64,000 nucleotides of DNA. Source: Aspidiotus rigidus. Its lineage: Eukaryota > Arthropoda > Insecta > Hemiptera > Diaspididae. Positions within the stretch are counted from its first letter, which is position 1, and each line of letters opens with the position of its first letter. Of the stretch, positions 32,926 to 44,779 are shown piece by piece. Made by a program: the position numbers and the translations under genes. The stretch is from positions 4,510,001-4,574,000 of the forward strand of contig JAVHKY010000008.1 of assembly GCA_035079385.1 (NCBI GenBank), in the 5' to 3' direction. Under the pieces are notes generated by a model, which saw nothing but the letters and a program-made list of their open reading frames with translations, had not been told where the DNA came from and did not search any database.

Positions 32926-34800
32926 GGCCAAATCAACAAGGTTTCTGCTAACGTACGGGATCTGGAGTCTACTATTTTGAAAGACGCATGTACACACACG
33001 GAGGAGTTCACGGGATTAAGAATAAAGTAATTTGCAGAAAATTTTATTCGCTGTTAGTTTGTTTTTGCGATTGGCAGCTGTGTCTCTGATTCTAAAAAGT
33101 ACTACAAAGTATAACTGCATAGTTATACGTAAAATTAGTTTCGAGTATTGTGCATCATATGTTGCCTATCTTTCGGTTGAAGGAGTCCTTAATATTTTTC
33201 TGAAAATTCAGCTTTTTTTACTTTCATTTTCACACTCTTGGCAAATCGGACCTACGCATCACAGTTCTAACGAGCAGTTTATTTTCATTATTATTCCCAA
33301 ATATTTTGTCACCATCGATTTCTCGCTTAAAAAGCAGAACGGAACGGAACATAGCTCGTACGTTCAATATTCTCCAATGGCGATGAGAAAGATTACTATG
33401 TTTAATAATAGAGAATGTAAATTCCCATTGAGTAAAAGGAAAAAATTATTGTTCGTGTTTCATCAGACTTCAAACTTCTGTTACAAAGTTTTTATGAGCA
33501 TTAAAATTGTATCCTGAAGGTAAAATTGTCTTTGACAAATGTAGGCATAGTTTTAAGATTACAAATTCCCCTTCGTAAGTATAACAAAACCAATACGATT
33601 GACAATACTCATACTTCACGTGAATTCTTATACGTTCAAACTGATTGCACGTATTTTATCCTAAAAATACAATTTGGGAAGATCTGAAGGAACTACTCGT
33701 TATATTAACGAAAAATCGTCCACTTTTTTTATGCCTGCGTAAGAGGAGTTTTATAGCCTCCACGCTTTCACAGTATTGGTCTGCACAATGGATCGCGAGG
33801 ACATTTCAACTAATCTATTTCGTTCCAGACGGATTAAATTGCGTCGAGCTTCGTTCTGCCGCCGTTTGTTTTACGCTAACCGAGGGTTTCTGGCAAAAAC
33901 ACCTTAATCGCGTCACACAGCTAAAATCTGATTAAGAAACGAAAGCCACCGTCGATAATCGTTGTTTGCCAACAAAGGCTAGCTTACAAAATAAAGAGAG
34001 CGGTTCTGCGTCTATTTGCTAAATAGGTGTATTTAGCGTGACGCCATCACAATATGGATGGCGTAGGCATGTTAAAAGCGTTACAAAGGCGATTAGAAGA
34101 GAAGCTTATTTTACAATTCGCGAAAGGTCTGGTCGACGCGCGCCGTTAGAAATCCTTCTGTCCCTTTTCGATATCTTATAAACGACCCAACTAATCGTGA
34201 AAAGGTATACCAACAACTTTTTACTGATTCTCAAAAAAGTTGACTCAACTTTCTTTATTGATGGCCTGTTCTGGGGGAATGATAGAGAATTTTAATACAA
34301 AGTCACCTTACGTGGTACTAAATTTTCAAGTTTTGAGGAGAGACGAGATTACTGTTGCAGCGTAATTGAACGTACATTTAAAAATAAATCTCTTGGGTCA
34401 TCATGGAGTCGAAGTGAAGATTGTTTGAAACCACGACAGAGCAAGGAAAATTTTCAGAGCCGGGTGGGGGGGATTCATTCAAGAAGAGTTGTGAACACAA
34501 ATATAAAATGAAATTTGGCCATCAACTTCATGACGAAATTTATTGACGCGACGTTTCGAAGTGATGGTAATTTTTCATTGACAAGAGCCAAAGTAGAAGT
34601 CTGCCCCTTTGGCTATACACTACAATCAATTCGTTGTGAGTTCTCAAAATATACAGGTACCTTGTCATTACAAAAACTGTTTCTACTTTTGCTCAACTTG
34701 CGTCATTTTCGACATGTTTCATATCTTTGCTCCGACCCTACCCCGATTTCGAAATTTGCGTGCGTTCGTCCATAAAAAATTACTAAATCCTGATCCCTAC
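32926..34800. other. Intergenic, unrecognised open frames
   Basis: Open frames at 33032-33517 and 33645-33935 have no recognisable domain and no supporting splice context. A short stem ACGCCATC/GATGGCGT is at about 34042. Nothing else is supportable. Confidence 0.4.
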
Positions 34801-35359
34801 CCTGATTTTAACAAGGAACCTATTTTATGGGTGGTTATTTGAGAAATTTGCCGTGCGCTGTGCGCCGTCCGGCGAAAAACTTGGAAAAATCTCGAATGCT
34901 GTTGTATATACGTAGCTTGGAGGATGAAATTTTTCTGAACTTGGAAAAATTTCGAACTCTATTGTATAAAGCTTTGAGGATGAAATTTTAACAGGGAACC
35001 CTGTTCTATGGAGTGTTTTTTGAGAAATTCGTCGTGCGCCATCCGCCGAAAAACTTGGAAAAACGACGGCTTCCTTAACGAAGTTAAACGAGGAACGCAG
35101 GGAACCTGTTTTATGAATCAAATGGGATATGGTATTGAAAAGTCAAGGAAGCCTAGACCTAGATAAAGCTAGTATAAAGAAGGCCTAAACATACCATAAG
35201 CTTAGTATAATATAGTTTGAGACTCTAAATTTTTCTCGAATCTCCAGCTATATATGATAGTTCGAGGGTCGAAATTTTAACAGGGAACCTGTTTTATGGG
35301 GGGCTATTTGAGAAATCTGCCGTCCGCTGTCCGCCGTGCGCCGTCCAGCGAAAAACTTA

Positions 35360-36070
35360 GAAAAATTTCGACCCTCGAGCCATATATGATAGGAGAGGGA
35401 CTTAGAAAAATTTCGACTCTCAAGCTATATATGATAGGAGGGGGACTTAGAAAAATTTCGACTCTCGAGCCATATATGATAGGAGAGGGACTTGGAAAAA
35501 TTTCGACTCTCGAGCTATATATGATAGGAGGGGGACTTGGAAAAAATTTCGACTCTCGAGCTATAGATGATAGGAGGGGGACTTAGAAAAATTTCGACTC
35601 TCGAGCCATATATGATAGGAGAGGGACTTGGAAAAATTTCGACTCTCGAGCTATATATGATAGGAGGGGGACTTGGAAAAAATTTCGACTCTCGAGCTAT
35701 AGATGATAGGAGGGGAACTTAGAAAAATTTCGACTCTCGAGCTATATATGATAGAAGAGGGACTTGGAAAAATTTCGACTCTCGAGCCATATATGATAGA
35801 AGGGGGACTTAGAAAAATTTCGACTCTCGAGCTATATATGATAGAAGAGGGACTTAGAAAAATTTCGACTCTCGAGCCATATATGATAGAAGGGGGACTT
35901 GGAAAAATTTCGACTCTCGAGCCATATATGATAGGAGAGGGACTTAGAAAAATTTCGACTCTCGAGCTATATATGATAGGAGGGGAACTTAGAAAAATTT
36001 CGACTCTCGAGCTATATATGATAGAAGGGGGACTTGGAAAAATTTCGACTGTCGAGCTATATATGATCTA
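35360..36070 (+). repeat. 45-bp minisatellite array, left arm (~16 units)
   Basis: Each unit reads approximately CTTAGAAAAATTTCGACTCT, CGAGCTATATATGATAGGAG, GGGGA, 45 bp. Variants alternate GGGGG/GAGGG, AGC(T/C)ATA and CTT(A/G)GAAA in recurring pairs, so higher-order units of two repeats seem to have been amplified. Being a multiple of three, the unit stays open for long stretches without being a real gene. Confidence 0.95.
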
Positions 36071-36169
36071 GGCTTCCTTGAATTTTCAATACCAAATCTC
36101 ATTCGAATCATAAAACAGGTTCCCTGCGTTCCTCGTTTAACTTCGTTAAGGAAGCCGTAATTTTTTTCC

Positions 36170-37640
36170 AAGTCCCCCTCCTATCATACACGGCTCGAGA
36201 GTCGAAATTTTTCTAATTCCCCCTATATAGCTCGGGAGTCTAAATGTTTCTAAGTCCCCCTCCTATCATATATAGTTCGAGAGTTGAAAATTTCCCAAGT
36301 CCCTCTCATCTTATATACAGCTTGATAGTCGAAATTTTTCCAAGTCCCCCTCCTATCATATATAGCTCGAGAGTCGAAATTTTTCTAAGTCCCTCTCCTA
36401 TCATATATGGCTCGAGAGTCGAAATTTTTCTAAGTCCCCCTCCTATCATATATAGCTCGAGAGTCGAAATTTTTCTAAGTCCCTCTCCTATCATATATGG
36501 CTCGAGAGTCGAAATTTTTCCAAGTCCCCCTTCTATCATATATGGCTCGAGAGTCGAAATTTTTCTAAGTCCCTCTTCTATCATATATAGCTCGAGAGTC
36601 GAAATTTTTCTAAGTCCCCCTTCTATCATATATAGCTCGAGAGTCGAAATTTTTCCAAGTCCCCCTCCTATCATATATAGCTCGAGAGTCGAAATTTTTC
36701 TAAGTTCCCCTCCTATCATCTATAGCTCGAGAGTCGAAATTTTTTCTAAGTCCCCCTCCTATCATATATAGCTCGAGAGTCGAAATTTTTCCAAGTCCCT
36801 CTCCTATCATATATGGCTCGAGAGTCGAAATTTTTCTAAGTCGCCCTTCTATCATATATAGCTCGAGAGTCGAAATTTTTTCCAAGTCCCTCTCCTATCA
36901 TATATGGCTCGAGAGTCGAAATTTTTCCAAGTCCCCCTCCTATCATATATAGCTCGAGAGTCGAAATTTTTCTAAGTTCCCCTCCTATCATCTATAGCTC
37001 GAGAGTCGAAATTTTTTCTAAGTCCCCCTCCTATCATATATAGCTCGAGAGTCGAAATTTTTCCAAGTCCCTCTCCTATCATATATGGCTCGAGAGTCGA
37101 AATTTTTCTAAGTCGCCCTTCTATCATATATAGCTCGAGAGTCGAAATTTTTCTAAGTTCCCCTCCTATCATCTATAGCTCGAGAGTCGAAATTTTTTCC
37201 AAGTCCCCCTCCTATCATATATAGCTCGAGAGTCGAAATTTTTCCAAGTCCCTCTCCTATCATATATGGCTCGAGAGTCGAAATTTTTCTAAGTTCCCCT
37301 CCTATCATCTATAGCTCGAGAGTCGAAATTTTTTCTAAGTCCCCCTCCTATCATATCCCTCTCCTATCATATATGGCTCGAGGGTCGAAATTTTTCTAAG
37401 TTTTTCGCTGGACGGCGCACGGCGGACGGCGGACGGCGGACGGCAGATTTCTCAAATAGCCCCCCATAAAACAGGTTCCCTGTTAAAATTTCGACTCTCG
37501 AGCCATATATGATAGGAGAGGGACTTGGAAAAATTACGAATCTCGTGCCATATATGATAGGAGAGGGACTTGGCAAAGTTTCGACTCTCGAGCTATATTT
37601 GATATGAAAGGGACTTGGAAAAATTTCAACTCTCAAGCTA
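36170..37640 (-). repeat. 45-bp minisatellite array, right inverted arm (~30 units)
   Basis: Reverse complement of the left array, about twice as long. A block of several units is itself duplicated (compare 36690-36900 with 36970-37180 and 37150-37330). Interrupted at 37395-37490 by the GC-rich boundary module in inverse. Confidence 0.95.
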
Positions 37641-38591
37641 TCATATATTGCTGGAGATTCGAGAAAAATTTAGACTCTCAAACTATATTATAATAGGCTT
37701 ATAGTAGGTCTAGGCCTTCTTTATACTAGCTTTATCTGGGGGCTTTTTGAGAAATTTGACGTGCGCCGTCCGCCGTCCAACAAAACGACGGCTTCCTTAA
37801 CGAAGTCAAACGAGGGTTTTTTGCCGGACGGCGGACGGTGCACGGCAAATTTCTCAAAAAGGCCCCCCTATAAAACAGGTTCCCTGTTAAAACTTGGAAA
37901 AACGACGGCTTCCTTAACGGAGCTAAACGAGGAACGCAGGGAACCTGTTTTATGAGTCAAATGGGGTTTGGTATTGAAAATTCAAGGAAGCCTAGACCTA
38001 GATAAAGCTAGTATAAAGGAGGCCTAAACCTACCATAAGCCTAGTATAATATAGTTTGAGAGTCTAAATTTTCCTCGAATCTCGAGCTATATACGATAGC
38101 TTGAGAGTTGAAATTTTTTCATGTCCTTCTCATCTTACATAATAGCTTGATAGTCGAAATTTTTCCAAGGCCCCCTCCTATCGTATAGCTGGGAGGTCGG
38201 AATTTTTTTCAAATTTTTTGCCGGACGGCAGACGGCGCACGGCTTCATTTTCAAAAGAGAACAGGTTCCCTGTAAAAATTTCAACCTCCGCGCTATATAT
38301 GACAGGAGGGAGACAGAAAAAAATGTCGACTCTCGAGCTATATATGACAGAAGAGGGACTTAGAAAAATTTCGACATCCAAGCAATATATGATAGAGGGG
38401 GACTTGGAAATACTTCATCCTCCAAGCTATATACAATTGGAGTCAAAAATTTCTCCAAGTGCTTCGCCGGGCGGCGCACGGCAAATTTCTAAAAAAAAAC
38501 CATAGAACACGTTCCCTGTTAAAATTTCAAAATCCCGTGGCAGGTAGTTTATAGCCCTTATGATACTGGCCTTCAGCTACTAGCTTCAAAT

Positions 38592-38720
38592 ACTCTTATT
38601 CTGAACTAGACTTATACTAGACGGTGAGCCCCACAAAAGCTATTAATTTTACATATTCTAAACTAGACTTATACTAGACGCGGAGAACGCGAGTGAGCCC
38701 CTCAAGAGCTATTAGCTTGT
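38592..38720. repeat. Short direct duplication
   Basis: CTAGACTTATACTAGACG followed by GAGCCCC.CAA.AGCTATTA occurs twice, about 62 bp apart. Confidence 0.7.
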
Positions 38721-38722
38721 TG

Positions 38723-40140
38723 CTTGTTTGCCCCCAAATGCCATTAGCTTAAGACGTTGTTACACTAGATTAAGAAGGAGGGCGAACGAACGGAACAACC
38801 TCATCACATAACACTAATATATTCGATATTGCATAGACTAGACCTATAATATTTTAAAGTATGATAAACATGAAACATGACTACGCCACATTTTCTACCT
38901 ACTTCATACTCATTCGAATGCAATACTTCTGATGTCACTCTTTCAAACTCAAAACTTTCGGAATCGCCCATAGAATAAATTTATTTTCGAGATAGTCTTC
39001 TCACACTAATATTATAAAAGCTGACTTTCATGTATTCTACGCGAGACGTGGTATTGTCCTAAGCCATCTGGCTGGTGCAGTGTATAAGTTTCTCTCGACT
39101 AGGTGAATTGGAGAGGCCTCGATTGTGAAGAGTTAAAAACTAGGAAAATGAAAGGACAATCATTCGAAATCATCAGATCCTTTGTCAAAATATATAGTTT
39201 ACAAATTAGCCCTTCATATATAATCGGGCACGTATCACAGACCTGAGAAGAAATATTGTCGATGAGATGTCGGCAGTTATCCAAGAGAACACGCACATTC
39301 GCGCAACAAATAGCACACGGGTGTTCATCAAAAATTGAGCGGCAACGGTAATAATTATAAACTAGACGACGGTCGTATCTGTTCCGTGTAATTTATTTTT
39401 ATTGAAGCGCGTAACGCCTTCTTATAACACTTCGTTGTAGTTTTAACAACCGACTGGCTATCACGTATTTTCTACCGAAACCACAACGTCTTTGTAAGAT
39501 AGTTCAGGGTATTCTGTTGCGGCGAGATCACATAGATACCGCATATGGTCGGTCTACCCATAGCCTCCCCGTTCTGCAACTTTAAATACTCTCGAGGTAA
39601 GAAATTGCATTATAGGCACGAGTACATGAGAAGAAAGCGTTGAGTATATCTAGTGCATCGATGCTCACGTAGCTGTAAAAAAGTAAGCTGGTGTAGGCCT
39701 ACTTTGGTCTCGAATCATTGCTGTCTATGATCGATTAGTTGGCGGGCTGTAAGAAATGCGTTTTCGTCACTTGGCCATTTACGAACACGCGTTCTTGTTG
39801 CAAATAGCATACGCGGACCCCGTGCGCTAACCGCCAACTAATAGCTAACGGACAGTATCTGTAAATTTCCCAATATCTTTTATGAAAGGTGGTCGGAAAA
39901 CCAGTATTTTCCCTAGAAAGTCTCACTTCTGGAGATTTCTCTGGGCGAGCGGAAAATATGTTCCAACCACTTTCATATTCCCCAGTATAGGATTTATAGC
40001 ATTCAAAAAAGTTAGTATCCGCACCAATTTGATATGCAGATTGTAAAGGCGCTCGTACTTCATGGTTATTTACTAAATTATCTTTTGAAAAATGCTAGAT
40101 TTTATTCGAAAGAAAGATAAATGATTCACCATGATATATC
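38723..40140. other. Intergenic, no gene supported
   Basis: Contains a 12-bp inverted pair ATTAGTTGGCGG (39733) and CCGCCAACTAAT (39830). No coding exon is recognised. Confidence 0.5.
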
Positions 40141-40194
40141 CACGACATAAATTCATTAAATTTTTCTTTGGTGTCGGTACAATCAGTGGTCATC

Positions 40195-40555
40195 TGCACT
40201 GTATACATTCTTCCTAAAGCTAATATACCTTCACTTCATTTTGAATGTTTTTTCAACAGTCTCACAAACAACTGGTTGGTAATCGGTGACTTCAACGCAA
40301 AATCTCACTCGTGACTTACTTTTTTCTGTGACCTATTGGGAACAAATTTGGAAACAGCTCTTACTAACATTCCCCACATCGTACTCAACCCTAACTCTCG
40401 CACTCACATAAGTGGAAACACCTTGGGTTTATCATTCGTCTCTACTAACCTGGCCTTAATTTCTGAATGTCTCGTTGACACGGACACTTACGGTAGTGAC
40501 CACTTCCCTACCTTCACAACCATCTCCTTATCCATCCACTTATCAATCCGAAGCT
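40195..40555 (+). pseudogene. LINE endonuclease (APE-type) remnant
   Basis: The plus strand reads CTVYILPKANIPS, NNWLVIGDFNAKSHSW, GTNLETALTNIPHIVLNPNS, SGNTLGLSFVSTNLAL and DTYGSDHFPTFT. GDFNA and GSDHFP are the conserved catalytic motifs of LINE endonucleases, which nick the chromosomal target. Frames break outside this stretch. Confidence 0.85.
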
Positions 40556-41139
40556 AAACCCCGATTTGAATGAGGCAAAACCAACGCTCCAAAATTCCAA
40601 AATTTCATTCTCAAAAATATTCTCGCCTTTCGCATCCATTAACAGATTATTCCACATTTGTTCGTATCATCCACGCAGCAATAAACTATTCGACTCCTCA
40701 TTCACAGAAACAAAACAATTCTTCTGCGCGCACAAATCCTCACCAATTTGGCACTCACCTAATTAAAGAACGTAAGAAGGCTTTCACAAAATGGAAATTA
40801 TCTCTCTCTCTCTTTAACACCCCCTTTCCTACAAGCCTCATAACACCGTAGTTAGAAGGGAACTGAAACGTATATTTAAAAAAATTCAATTCTTCGTTTA
40901 ACAGGGACACTAAACCCAGTACCATATGGCGTTGCTCGAGAGCGTTTTAGGTCCTGTACCAACTCTCTTAATCACCAAATCTTTCAGGACGACTTACTAT
41001 CCTTTGCTGACACTGTTGTCCCTCGAAGCGCTCCAAGTTTTTCCGAATTTAACATTCAATATGTACTGTCCCCTCCGCCTCAAAATCACCTTCTGGATGG
41101 ACAATTTACTTGAGAAGAATTCTACCCTCTCCTTAGCTC

Positions 41140-41375
41140 GAGGAAATCCACAGCCACGGGACTAGATGGCATCTCATACAGCTGTCTTCAATGAATTCCT
41201 GAATCCAGATTGTGGGCTCTACTAATTACCACCAACCGTCTCTGGCAAAGCAACATCATCTCATCCGAATGGACATTTCCCAGGTTATTCCCATTCCCAA
41301 AAAAGATGCCAAGCTACTTCCTATCGCTCTATCCTCATGTATCAGAAAACTTGTGGAATCTATGGTCAATCCTTC
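41140..41375 (+). pseudogene. LINE reverse transcriptase, N-terminal part
   Basis: KSTATGLDGISYSCLQ then, after frameshifts, VIPIPKKDAKLLPIALSSCI and RKLVESMVN. These are RT motifs 0-2 (the P.PKK....RPI.L block is here LLPIAL). The element is cut after MVN by the Penelope insertion. Confidence 0.75.
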
Positions 41376-42623
41376 GAAGGAAGAGTAAACAATGCAAACC
41401 GCAGAAAATTAAAACGACGAGCGCTTTTGGTTGATAAACCATCTCCAGGACTGAAATGAAAGCAACTGACAAACGGAGGAGAGAAACAAGGTATTAAGAT
41501 TGGCCAAACGAGCAATCGCGGTGTGAATCATAAACCAGTTCAATCAGGCCATCTTCCGGAATATACGAGTCAAGTATGCTCGAGGGCAGTTCTCCTTATG
41601 GAGGAGCCTCTCCGATCCCTCACGGAAACTGTGGCTGCTATTTATTAAATGATCAGCGCAAGCTGACTCTCCTAAGTGTCCCTTATTCCAAGACTTCCGG
41701 TGCTCAGCCATTCTCACTTTCATTTGGCAGCTGATCTCATCAATATAAAAGCTACCACAATCCCCACATTCCAACTTATAAACACCACTCCTCTCATTAA
41801 CAGGTGTGGGGTTCTTCAGCCTCACAAACAACCCTTCAACAGTAGTAGGGTTGTAAAACGCTGGTCCGAAGCCAAACGGACGGAGAGCCCGACCCAACTG
41901 GAGGGAGAACTTCCCCAGGAAAGAAAGACTGATCCAACGCATACGGCGATCACGGATCGTGTCTCGGGGAGGGAGGTGGTGGAATCAAGAATGCTCCTTG
42001 TAAGCTTCCTCCGAACTACCACGTCAACGTCGACATTGACCTCATTCACTCTGGCCAGATGTTTTATTGTGAGTAACTCTTTCTTAAAGGCAGCATGACT
42101 CAAAGGAATACGAGTCAGTCTGTGAACTAGGCTATTAAAAGCAACCATCTTATGAGCAACAGGACAGAACGAACCTCCGTGGACTGAAACATCGGTCGTA
42201 GTATCTTTCCTGTATATTCGAAACTCATGGATACCGTCTATTACAGAGAAAGATAAATTCAAAAAGTTAATGGAAGATACCCCTATTTCCGAAGTAAATT
42301 TTATGGAAGGGTACCAGGAATTGAGATACCTTAAAAACTCACCAACGAGATCTGGGGGACCAGTCCAGGTGCATAGAACGTCATCAACGTACCTGTGCCA
42401 CTAGTGAATATGATTAAGTAACACCTGGTTCGAGGAAAAGAGGTCAAGTTCAAACATAGACATAAAAAATTTCGGAGATGAGAGAGCCCAAAGGTGATGC
42501 AAAAGGGATCCTTACTTCATCAGAGAACTCGAAAAATTTCCTATCGAATTTTCAATAGTTGGGGGAGCAGCAAAGATTTAGGAGATCGAAAAATTCTTGA
42601 AACTCATTGTGAGGAATGTTGGT
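41376..42623 (-). mobile_element. Penelope-like element inserted in the LINE (minus strand, 5'-truncated)
   Basis: It carries the RT palm (degraded YVDD region near 42390), thumb and a GIY-YIG endonuclease with CGDCGSFYIDEIS, where the usual GET is DEI, plus a 3' untranslated region like that at 27.4 kb. Its 5' end is lost inside the RT at about 42623, and the LINE resumes with LEQKGILPHNCFGFRNKRS. More diverged than the 24-27 kb pair. Confidence 0.85.
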
Positions 42624-42944
42624 TAGAACAGAAAGGAATCCTCCCACATAACTGCTTCGGCTTCCGAAATAAACGCAGCGTTAGCGATTGCGTAACCACC
42701 CTTGTAAGGGGCCTTTATAAATAAGCACCACTCAAACGCTGTGTTTTTGGACATCCATTCGGCTTTTCCTAGCGTCAGCTTACCCACTTTTAGACAAACA
42801 TTATACAACCTAAATATCCCTCTTCATTTTTTCTTCTTTTCTGTGCTCAAACCTTCATATTCACTCACGCCACCTATCCTATGTTGGGCTGCCTCAAGAC
42901 TCATCTCTAAGCCCCATTTTTTTCAACTTATACATACTTACCAT
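42624..42944 (+). pseudogene. LINE reverse transcriptase, middle part
   Basis: LEQKGILPHNCFGFRNKRSV, CVFLDIHSAFPSVSLPTF, then after a frameshift GLPQDSSLSPIFFNLYI. The F.D...AFD and G.PQ.S.LSP motifs define the RT palm. It stops at CCAT, the target duplication of the next insert. Confidence 0.85.
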
Positions 42945-44779
42945 TGTGATGTAGACGGTCAAACTACACACAAGACGACCAGGGATTCCAAATTATCTGC
43001 CAATCTGCAAGAGCAAGACCGACGAGAGAGGCGTGACCCAGCATTCTCATCCGGTAGGAGAAATTTAAACAAATCTGGCCAAAAGAGGTGACTCTATTCG
43101 AAATACGAAAAAGTCTACGAATAAACTATTCGTGGATTGGATAGGTCGAGGGGGGAAAAGGTGAAATAGACTGACTCCTACCAATGAAAGAGCTGGATCC
43201 CTCTCAGCGGTCACTCCTACACCAGCTAGCTCAGGTGTCGGTAGAACGTGAAGGGACTCTTAAACGGAGGGAGGGAGTTCTCACGTAGGAAAATGCATAC
43301 TGTCGCCGATTCTGAGAAATTTGGGCTTACATAAAATCGAAAGAAAAATAGAAATAACTGAATGGAAACCAGACTCTTCGTTAGGTTAGAAAGGGCGTTC
43401 TCATCTACACTAACGGTGACCTATAGGGAGTAATTCGGACTATCTCTAAAACTGACTGATCAGGTCAGGAAACCAACGATAGAAGGCTGCAAGAATCAAA
43501 TAATAAAATAATTTAGATAGCCGAAAGAAGAATAACTATTGTAGATGAGGCGTGTACCAATAATAGGCTCTTTACCCTACATGATCCACTGGTGGTCACC
43601 AAGCTGTCAAGACAAAAACACCCACCCGATTTACGTACACTAAGAGAGAGGGAAAATGTCGAAGTTTCAGAGATACACGATACTCAGGGAAGTAACTTAC
43701 CACCTATCGAAAAACTCTATGGCCGAAGAACACACTTGACGTTGACGCTGTGACTAGAAATACTACCTGTGGACATAACTGATGTAATTAAGATGGAAAA
43801 AGGTACGACGAATCATATAATTATTACGACCTCAAAGAAATATGATACATAATACTGTACGTTACCGCTACTCCATATTTCTAATCAGTTAGGAAATGGT
43901 CCTTCGCGACGACGTTCAAGAGTGACTTCCAAAGGAGTCGATGAATTCCTACAAATTCGATGGTGGGCGGTGTCGCAGACGGGATCGCCGTCTGGCCGGA
44001 AGTTAACTCGGAACTAAGGAGATATCCCAAATACCTTAGTCTTCGCGCTTCTAGGGATCGCATTACATCCCCTGTGGGCTACACTCCTCTGGGAGTGGCA
44101 CTCCTTTATTCTCATCATAAAACCGCATCGATAGAAGGGAGAGGCTCGTTGGATGGGCAGTCGAAACTATGTCACACTCGTGCTTCTCTACGAATGGGCA
44201 ATTCACCAAAACACGTTCACTAACACCATCACGAAGTTTTATTTATCGCATTCCGGGCTATAACTCCCGACTAGAGGCAGACGAAAAGCTTCAAGGGAGT
44301 TACACGTGTCTACGCAGAACGAAACGGTATGGCTCTTACGTAGGAACACACAATTCATCCACCAAATTGCTGGGAGTAACTGGCTTCAGAAACCGCGCGA
44401 AAGCTCCGCGTCGGTACCGAAGGACAGTCGGGCGAGTATCGCTGTGTCTCCTACCACCGAAACGGAAGGGAATCGGACGAATCAGATCTATCGAGCAACA
44501 TTACGCCGCTCGATAAAGCAAGGAGAGAGAAAAATGCATAGTCGATAAGAATACCGACCATGTAGGACAGGATAAAGTAGGAAATTTAGATAATCTCATA
44601 TTCTATCCGAGCTAACTCGAATAGAAAGAGTAGGAAAAGACGAAAAGGAAAGAGGAGAGGAATAAATTCGAATAGAAAGTAACGGTACACGTTTCGTAGG
44701 CAAGAGAAGCAGACGGCACACGCACACACACACACCTCCTAGCTCGGTATCGTTCGCTCGAAACCCCTGTGACTTCACA
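42945..44779. mobile_element. 1.8-kb TG...CA element with CCAT target duplication
   Basis: The insert begins TGTGATGTAGACGG and ends TGACTTCACA, with CCAT on each side (42941-42944, 44780-44783). Removing it and one CCAT brings the two LINE halves together with one base of frame slip. TGTGA...TCACA-like ends and a 4-bp duplication fit a solo LTR of a Gypsy-type element, or a Ginger-type TIR element. No protein is readable. It contains a CA microsatellite at about 44718-44735. Confidence 0.7.

Larger units (their letters stand above)
34808..38522. mobile_element. Fold-back complex of 45-bp minisatellite arrays
   Basis: The complex is bounded by inverted copies of TTTTAACAGGGAACCTGTT (degenerate at both outer ends). 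A plus-oriented 45-bp array (about 35360-36070) is followed by an inverted array (36170-37640). Matching flanks extend the palindrome from about 35163 to 37735. At least seven copies of a boundary module are scattered through it in both directions. The module has three parts: AACAGGGAACCTGTT, then GAGAAAT.TGCCGT, then a short GC-rich stretch with repeated CCGTCCGCC. No transposase is seen. The design recalls Foldback/Galileo elements, whose long inverted ends contain tandem repeats, but the sequence family is not one I recognise. Confidence 0.75.

Noticed and set aside
35296..37172. Long open frames encoding 15-residue repeats (ISTLELYMIGGGLRK type) on both strands
   Set aside because: They arise because the 45-bp minisatellite unit is a multiple of three. 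Both strands are open and there is no start context, splice logic or domain.
34808..38522. CRISPR array
   Set aside because: Units are contiguous 45-bp repeats without unique spacers, in inverted arms, in a eukaryotic genome with introns.
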